From: CAYJEO01 sp964369355
Lineage (GTDB): Bacteria; Bacillota_I; Bacilli_A; RF39; UBA660
Length of the DNA stretch: 18,895 nucleotides
Assembly: GCA_964369355.1 (NCBI GenBank)
Contig: CAYJEO010000015.1
Location: forward strand, 1 to 18,895
Direction of reading: 5' to 3'
Shown: positions 14,325 through 18,895 of the stretch, piece after piece
Layout: each line of letters starts with the position of its first letter
Position numbering within the stretch: the stretch's first letter is position 1
Made by a program: the position numbers and the translations under genes
The notes under the pieces: generated by a model
The model's input: only the letters and a program-made list of their open reading frames with translations
Databases searched by the model: none
What the model was told of the DNA's origin: nothing

Positions 14325-15560
14325 TTAACAACTACCTAATGAACAATTCATAGTTCTAGTTGTATAAGTTACTCTTAATCCTGGGAAATTTACTTTAGTA
14401 ATTGGATTTAAATTATTAGCATAATATGAACTACTCCAGAAAGAGTAATCTATACCTGCCCATCCTGTCATTAATTCTAAATGTAAATGCGCTCCAGTAG
14501 AGTCTCCTGTATTACCATTATATCCTATTACAGTATCTTTAGTAACTGTTTGTCCTTCTACTACATTAAAGCCATTTAAATGGAAATATGCTGAAGTATA
14601 ATTAACTCCATTTACTGTATGGTGAATATAAATTGTATTACCAGTACCAGGCCAACGTGTAGTTACTAGCGCTACTTTACCTGATGCAATAGCATAAATG
14701 TTTGCCCCTATTGGGTTCCCTGCAACGTCTACCCCATAATGATAATCGTTTACTAACTTACCATTTAAGTAAAAACTTCTCCATCCATATGATGATGATA
14801 TATAACCATATGATGTTGGTCTCCAAAACGATGTATCTGATGGTAATTGTCTTGTTCTAGCATAACACTGATCAATTGTTTCATCTTCATAACATCCATC
14901 TTTGATTAATCCATTAATTAATTCTTCACTTGCTTCTATACCACTTTCAATAGATCCAGATTCAGCATTTAAGACAACTTGTTGACTACGTAATTTAGCT
15001 AATTCATTTTCTAATTCTACTTTTTTATTAGCAAGTTCAATTTCTTTTGCTTTAATTTCTTCTTCTTTTTGTTTATTTGTTTCTATCATTGCATTAAACT
15101 CTACTATTAATAAATCATTATAAGCTGTTAATTGCTCTGTTACAGCCGTTCTATAAATTAAATCAGTAAAGCTTTGTGCATTAAAAATATATTCTAAATA
15201 AGCTGATTCTCCATTTGTAACTTGTAAAAAATTTAAGATATTTTTAATTTCTTCTTCTTTAGCTTCAATTTCTACTTCTAAGGCTGCTATTTCGCTATTT
15301 AGTACAATAATTGCATTTTGTCCTGCCACTATATCTGCTTCAATAACTCCTACATTAGAAGTAATTGTAGCAATTTCTGCTTCTGTTAATTGCTGTTGTT
15401 GTTGGTTTTCAATTAATTCTTGTTTTTGTTTTTCTAAATCTGCTCTAATAGACGCTATTGTTCTATTATCAGCAGCATTAACTTCTTCTACATAAAACAT
15501 AGGTATTAATAATACAACTACATATATGATATTAATGATTTTTTTAACTATTTCTTTCAT
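14325..15560 (-). CDS. Secreted M23 (LytM-type) peptidoglycan hydrolase with coiled-coil domain
   Basis: This 411-residue protein has an N-terminal signal peptide or anchor (about 1-30, hydrophobic IINIIYVVVLLIPMF, possible cleavage after VNAA) and a long coiled coil (about 33-215) broken near 110-150 by a segment like that in PcsB/EnvC-type regulators (FLQ...YLEYIFNAQSFTDLI). The C-terminal M23 domain (about 255-370) is complete: H274 and D278 in YHYGVDVAG, H327 in AYFHLNG and the HLH pair H358/H360, the expected zinc ligands and catalytic histidine. This is the architecture of EnvC-like, FtsEX-controlled division hydrolases, though ftsEX is not in the window. Two cysteine pairs (223/232 and 406/411, the last at the very C terminus) may be extracellular disulfides. 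Its start lies ten bases after the YgjP-like stop, with GAGGG between, so the two share an operon. Confidence 0.9.
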   Translation of the reverse strand: MKEIVKKIINIIYVVVLLIPMFYVEEVNAADNRTIASIRADLEKQKQELIENQQQQQLTEAEIATITSNVGVIEADIVAGQNAIIVLNSEIAALEVEIEAKEEEIKNILNFLQVTNGESAYLEYIFNAQSFTDLIYRTAVTEQLTAYNDLLIVEFNAMIETNKQKEEEIKAKEIELANKKVELENELAKLRSQQVVLNAESGSIESGIEASEELINGLIKDGCYEDETIDQCYARTRQLPSDTSFWRPTSYGYISSSYGWRSFYLNGKLVNDYHYGVDVAGNPIGANIYAIASGKVALVTTRWPGTGNTIYIHHTVNGVNYTSAYFHLNGFNVVEGQTVTKDTVIGYNGNTGDSTGAHLHLELMTGWAGIDYSFWSSSYYANNLNPITKVNFPGLRVTYTTRTMNCSLGSC

Positions 15561-15570
15561 TAACTTCCCT

Positions 15571-16206
15571 CTAATCTTTTAATTCTTTTCTTATTTTTTT
15601 ATAATCAGGACAATATTTATTTACAACATTCCAAAAGTACGCAGAATGATCAAAATAAACAAAGTGTGCTAATTCATGAATAATAACATAATCTAATTTT
15701 TCAATTGAATAATTAATTAATCTTTTGTTTAAAGTAATAGAATTATCTTTTCTATTACATACACCCCATCTTGTTTTCATATCTCTTATTTTTAATTTAG
15801 GATAAACAATATTTTCTTTAAACTTAGGATATATTAAATCTAATCTTTTTTGATATAACTTAATTATTTCTTTTTTTAACCATTTTTCTAAATGCTCCAT
15901 ACTTGATACATATAACTTATCACCAGCTATTTCTATATCTTTTAAAGTATGCACTATGATTATATCATATTTTTTACCAAAAAGATAAAATTGAGATTCT
16001 TTTTCTATTTGTTTCTTTTTCTTTACAACCATTTTTTCAATATCTAATATATTTTCTTCTAACATTTTCATAATTTGTTTTTCACTTGTAAAATAAGAAG
16101 TTGATACAGTAATACTTAAATCATCTTTAACTCTTATATACGTATTGGTATTATTTTTTTTAATTATATTAACTTCATGGCTGCAATTATTAATAATAAG
16201 TTTCAT
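15571..16206 (-). CDS. YgjP-like (DUF45/M48-type) zinc metallopeptidase
   Basis: The 211-residue length is near that of the YgjP/DUF45 family (PF01863). The N-terminal half carries short strands and a basic helix. The conserved block is complete: RDMKTRWGVCNRKDNSITLNKRL, then VIIHELAHFVYFDHSAYFW with HExxH at 177-181 and a third histidine at 187. These residues should bind one zinc for peptide hydrolysis. There is no signal peptide or membrane segment, so it is cytoplasmic. The substrate is unknown to me; in other bacteria the gene often sits beside restriction or nucleic-acid genes, but here it precedes a wall hydrolase with only ten bases between. The start has AAAGGTGATGT upstream. Confidence 0.88.
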   Translation of the reverse strand: MKLIINNCSHEVNIIKKNNTNTYIRVKDDLSITVSTSYFTSEKQIMKMLEENILDIEKMVVKKKKQIEKESQFYLFGKKYDIIIVHTLKDIEIAGDKLYVSSMEHLEKWLKKEIIKLYQKRLDLIYPKFKENIVYPKLKIRDMKTRWGVCNRKDNSITLNKRLINYSIEKLDYVIIHELAHFVYFDHSAYFWNVVNKYCPDYKKIRKELKD

Positions 16207-16227
16207 ACATCACCTTTATTCTTCTTA

Positions 16228-16236
16228 ATTTTAACA
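16228..16236 (-). promoter_or_regulatory. Possible extended -10 promoter for the YgjP-like / M23 operon
   Basis: The minus strand reads TGTTAAAAT, an extended -10 with TAAAAT (16228-16233). It lies between the carrier terminator and the YgjP-like start. No -35 is clear. Confidence 0.4.
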
Positions 16237-16245
16237 TAAATTTAA

Positions 16246-16270
16246 ACAAAAAAAAAGAGCTTATGCTCTT
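16246..16270 (-). terminator. Intrinsic terminator of the YfcC-like carrier gene
   Basis: AAGAGC pairs with GCTCTT (loop ATAA, 16255-16270), followed by at least eight Ts. It overlaps the stop codon at 16269-16271. Confidence 0.8.
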
Positions 16271-17684
16271 ATAAGAATATTGCTATTACTATGAATACTA
16301 AAGCTAATATACCAAAAATAGCTAATACAAGTTTCCAAATAAAGTTAAACCATTCTTTATATGAAATTTCTAAATAACTTAAACCTGCTACTAAGAAAAT
16401 ACTTGTTGGTGCAATTAACATAACAAGTCCATGTAATGTTTGTAATACTATACTCATTAATGAATATACAGCAGTATCTGTTACTAAACCTTGGAAAGGA
16501 ATAGCTGTGTTATATACTGCATATTGGAAATCATTATAAAATACACCACTTAAAATAGACATTAATGATGATGATGCTAAATTAAATCCATCTGTTAAAT
16601 TTAAAACAAAATCTGTCATTGTTGCATAAATAGTTGCTCCTGTTGAACTTGCTGCTAATGCTACAAATATTACATTTGCTAACATCACCATGAAAGCAAC
16701 TGGTAACATAGTTTTAACACCTGATAAGAAAGATTCAAAAGCATCTTTTAATTTAATGTTATATAAATATGTAATAACAATTGGTACGATCATTAATGCA
16801 TAAGTAATTTCATAAGTAGTCCATTGTCCTAAAGGAACAACGTTTCCTAATAAATTAGCAAATAATGGATAATCTAAAACTTTTAATTCTGTAATACTTT
16901 CAAGCATTTCATCGAATAATTCAATACCAAAAGTTCCATACCAATCAAAAGTTCCAACTAATGCAAATATTATAACTAAAACAGCTGTTATAATTAATGG
17001 TAATGTATTTACACCCTTACCTTTTTTAACTACATATAAAGGAATTTGTTCTTTATCTTCTTTTGTTAATTTATCAACTTTATGAGTTTTACTTACAAAT
17101 AAAGCTAAAACTGTTGCAACAATTGCTAATAAAATAATTCTTGTAACAATTTGATCTAATGGATCTAATCCAAAGTATCCATTAACATAATTTGTAACTG
17201 TAGCTCCATAAGTAGATGCTAGTCTACCTACTAATAAACCACCTACTGTTGCAGTAAAAGTTGATATTTTATCAAATTTTAATAATCTTAATACTGCTAC
17301 AAAAAATGGAACTAATGCAAATAATACATAAGCTGAACCAGTAAGTGATGATACTACTGTAAAAAACACTGTAGTAGCAATTAAAAATGTTTTTGGATTT
17401 GCTTTAAACTTTTTAACTACTCCTTCAACTACTGAAGAATAAGCTTCTGTTGCATTTAAAACTCCATATGTTCCACCTATTACTAAAAATGCTAGTCCAA
17501 TTATAGCTAATTGACTAAATGCTAACATAGGTACTTGTATTAGATCTGCTAGACCTAATGGTAAAGTTTGTTCTGCTGATTGAAATACTCCACTAGTATA
17601 ACTTCCTGCTGGTATAAACCAAGTAAGTAATACTAATACAATAAAACAAATAGCAATTGGTTTAATTAAATTGTATTTTTTCAT
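16269..17684 (-). CDS. YfcC/DcuC-family membrane carrier
   Basis: This is a 471-residue integral membrane protein with about 11 to 12 hydrophobic segments. It opens with KPIAICFIVLVLLTWFIPAGSY, the typical start of the YfcC/DcuC (C4-dicarboxylate anaerobic carrier, PF03606) group of the ion transporter superfamily. A glycine-rich re-entrant-like stretch (FLVIGGTYGVLNATEAY) and the SSLTGSAYVLFALVPFF and ATVGGLLVGRLASTYG segments fit that group. A charged cytoplasmic loop occurs near 200-225. Members move amino acids (arginine/ornithine-type exchange) or dicarboxylates; the sequence alone does not tell me which. It is probably monocistronic, with promoter and terminator of its own. GGAGGTAGAAT precedes the ATG. 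Confidence 0.85.
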   Translation of the reverse strand: MKKYNLIKPIAICFIVLVLLTWFIPAGSYTSGVFQSAEQTLPLGLADLIQVPMLAFSQLAIIGLAFLVIGGTYGVLNATEAYSSVVEGVVKKFKANPKTFLIATTVFFTVVSSLTGSAYVLFALVPFFVAVLRLLKFDKISTFTATVGGLLVGRLASTYGATVTNYVNGYFGLDPLDQIVTRIILLAIVATVLALFVSKTHKVDKLTKEDKEQIPLYVVKKGKGVNTLPLIITAVLVIIFALVGTFDWYGTFGIELFDEMLESITELKVLDYPLFANLLGNVVPLGQWTTYEITYALMIVPIVITYLYNIKLKDAFESFLSGVKTMLPVAFMVMLANVIFVALAASSTGATIYATMTDFVLNLTDGFNLASSSLMSILSGVFYNDFQYAVYNTAIPFQGLVTDTAVYSLMSIVLQTLHGLVMLIAPTSIFLVAGLSYLEISYKEWFNFIWKLVLAIFGILALVFIVIAIFL

Positions 17685-17701
17685 ATTCTACCTCCATTAT
17701 A

Positions 17702-17729
17702 ATTATAGCAAAATAAAAAGAAATTACAA
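17702..17729 (-). promoter_or_regulatory. Promoter of the YfcC-like carrier gene
   Basis: Extended -10 TGCTATAAT (-10 at 17702-17707) with a partial -35 TTGTAA (17724-17729, 16-base spacer) on the minus strand. It is divergent from the radical SAM promoter. Confidence 0.55.
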
Positions 17730-17766
17730 ATAAAAACTTATTTTTTCACAATAATTACACATTTAT

Positions 17767-17795
17767 TTTTACTTTTTAATTAATTTTGTTATAAT
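17767..17795 (+). promoter_or_regulatory. Promoter of the radical SAM gene
   Basis: Extended -10 TGTTATAAT (TATAAT at 17790-17795) with a weak -35 TTTTAC (17767-17772) at 17 bases. GAGGTGAT (17806-17813) lies just before the ATG. Confidence 0.6.
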
Positions 17796-17816
17796 GTTTA
17801 GATGTGAGGTGATTAT

Positions 17817-18764
17817 ATGTCTAATTTTTTATATAGTAATACAAATAAAAGATATCATACTCTAGACTATTTTTATAAAAATAAATTCAATTCAAAAGTA
17901 TTTAAAGTAAGTTTAAATGCCGGTTTTACCTGTCCTAATAAAGATGGCAAAAAAGGATTAGGAGGATGTATTTTTTGTTCTAAATTAGGTAGTGGTGATT
18001 ATGCTGGTAATAGATGTGAAGATTTATTAACTCAATTTGAAAACATTAAAAATATAATGATTAAAAAATGGCCTAAAGCTTTTTATATTGGATATTTTCA
18101 AGCCGATACAAATACATATGCGCCTGTAGAAAAATTAAAAGAAAAATTCGAACCAATTTTAAAAATTGACAATGTTATTGGTTTAAACATTGCAACTCGT
18201 CCTGATGCTATAACTGATGAATGCCTAGACTACTTAACTGATTTAAATAAAAGAACATATTTAACTATAGAACTAGGTTTGCAAACTATACATGAAAAAA
18301 CTACTGATTTTATTAATAGAGGTCATGATTTATTATGTTTTGATGAAATGGTTTATAAATTAAAAGAAAGAAATATAAACGTAATAGTACATATTATAAA
18401 TGGACTTCCATATGAAACTAAAGAAATGATGATAGAAACTGTAAAACATGTAAACAACTTACCCATTGATGGTATAAAAATACACATGTTATGTGTATTA
18501 AAAAACACTAAATTAGAAGATTATTATTCTTCAAATCCTTTTCATATATTAACAAAAGAAGAATATATTGATATAGTGTGTGAACAACTACAATATTTAA
18601 GAGAAGAAATAGTAATTAATAGAATTACTGCCGATCCTAAAGTAGAGGATTTAATTACTCCAGATTGGTTAATTAAGAAATTTTGTGTATTAAACGATAT
18701 AGACAAAGAAATGAAAAAAAGAGATATTTATCAAGGTGATAAAGTAAAAAAAAGCACGATTTAA
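17817..18764 (+). CDS. Radical SAM protein of the TIGR01212 (YtqA/YhcC) family
   Basis: This 315-residue protein has the family opening KVFKVSLNAGFTCPNKDG and the cluster motif C39-x11-C51-x2-C54 (CPNKDGKKGLGGCIFC), followed by GSGDYAG, YFQADTNTYAP, GLNIATRPD and IELGLQT. These are hallmarks of the TIGR01212 radical SAM group related to Elp3. The three cysteines should bind a [4Fe-4S] cluster that cleaves S-adenosylmethionine. The B. subtilis member YtqA lies next to ytqB (a tRNA wobble-uridine methyltransferase), and I recall the family being tied to the cmnm5-to-mnm5 step at U34; I cannot verify this here. No ytqB-like gene is adjacent in the window. It is the only plus-strand gene, with its own promoter and terminator. 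Length is typical. Confidence 0.9.
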   Translation: MSNFLYSNTNKRYHTLDYFYKNKFNSKVFKVSLNAGFTCPNKDGKKGLGGCIFCSKLGSGDYAGNRCEDLLTQFENIKNIMIKKWPKAFYIGYFQADTNTYAPVEKLKEKFEPILKIDNVIGLNIATRPDAITDECLDYLTDLNKRTYLTIELGLQTIHEKTTDFINRGHDLLCFDEMVYKLKERNINVIVHIINGLPYETKEMMIETVKHVNNLPIDGIKIHMLCVLKNTKLEDYYSSNPFHILTKEEYIDIVCEQLQYLREEIVINRITADPKVEDLITPDWLIKKFCVLNDIDKEMKKRDIYQGDKVKKSTI

Positions 18765-18778
18765 TTAATCGTGTTTTT
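18755..18778 (+). terminator. Intrinsic terminator of the radical SAM gene
   Basis: CACGATT pairs with AATCGTG (7 bp, loop TAATT, 18755-18773), followed by TTTTT. The loop holds the TAA stop codon. The flanking A-run on the 5' side could let it also act on the convergent minus-strand gene ending at 18798. Confidence 0.8.
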
Positions 18779-18797
18779 ATAATATTCAAATATACTT

Positions 18798-18895
18798 TTA
18801 CCATTCAAAGCCATTATTTTGTGAGTTATTATTATTATTAATAGTTGGTTGCACTGTTGGCTGTGTCGGTTGTTGCATTGTTGGTTGTACTGTTG
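18798..18895 (-). CDS. C-terminal tail of an unidentified Pro/Gln/Thr/Asn-rich protein (partial)
   Basis: Only the last 32 codons and the TAA stop (18798-18800) are in the window. The visible part is TVQPTMQQPTQPTVQPT, a run of short QPT-type repeats, then an Asn-rich linker and a terminal NNGFEW. The repetitive, disordered tail is like those found on zinc-ribbon, membrane or surface proteins of this group, but the body of the protein lies outside and I give no function. It runs opposite to the radical SAM gene, so the two converge on the hairpin at 18755-18773. Confidence 0.6.
   Translation of the reverse strand, partial: TVQPTMQQPTQPTVQPTINNNNNSQNNGFEW

Noticed and set aside
18840..18895. 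Short G/T-rich tandem repeats at the right edge as a non-coding satellite
   Set aside because: They read in one frame as QPT-type repeats ending in a proper stop codon, so a coding explanation is simpler.
1..18895. Mycoplasma-type genetic code (TGA as Trp)
   Set aside because: Trp positions in conserved motifs are TGG, and the 5516-6019 gene ends in TGA with an ATGA overlap to the next gene.

Overview
The window is very AT-rich and reads like a compact genome of a low-GC, wall-bearing member of the Bacillota (class Bacilli in the broad sense; an RF39, Erysipelotrichales or Acholeplasma/Izemoplasma-like relative would fit, but I cannot place it further by reading). TGG encodes Trp and TGA appears as a stop, so the genetic code is standard rather than mycoplasmal. 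A phenylalanine T-box, a lipid II flippase-type protein and an M23 peptidoglycan hydrolase also argue for a walled Gram-positive. Nearly all genes lie on the minus strand; only the radical SAM gene at 17817-18764 is on the plus strand.

Read in the direction of transcription (right to left), the minus strand holds: the tail of an unidentified Gln/Pro/Thr/Asn-rich protein (18798-18895); a YfcC/DcuC-type membrane carrier (16269-17684); an envelope group of a YgjP-type metallopeptidase, a secreted coiled-coil M23 hydrolase, a small Cse60-like protein and a MurJ/YtgP-type flippase (12460-16206); a coupled pair of unknowns, one single-pass membrane protein and one small DUF1292-like protein (11533-12392); a prepilin carrying two glycine-rich modules (9304-11475); ClpC (6896-9211); four small unknown proteins (5049-6836); a Phe T-box leader followed by pheS-pheT (1362-5018); a second prepilin-like protein (798-1283); and the N-terminal two thirds of ftsY (1-711).

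The layout is tight. Most transcription units end in a hairpin plus U-run that overlaps the stop codon, and many start with an extended -10 (TGnTATAAT) close to the ribosome binding site. Within operons genes are spaced by about 10 bases or less, or overlap by 1 to 4 bases. No stretch over 300 bases lacks a gene; the longest, 4780-5048, holds the T-box leader and its promoter. I see no tRNA or rRNA gene, CRISPR array, transposase, integrase or phage gene.

Most of the window is housekeeping (SRP-dependent targeting, tRNA charging, protein quality control, cell-wall turnover, tRNA modification). The least explained parts are the prepilin fused to two ALK/LTK-like glycine-rich domains, the four-gene unknown cluster between clpC and the pheST leader (whose first two genes look like a split, catalytically degenerate zincin-like protein), and the Cse60-like protein coupled to the flippase gene.
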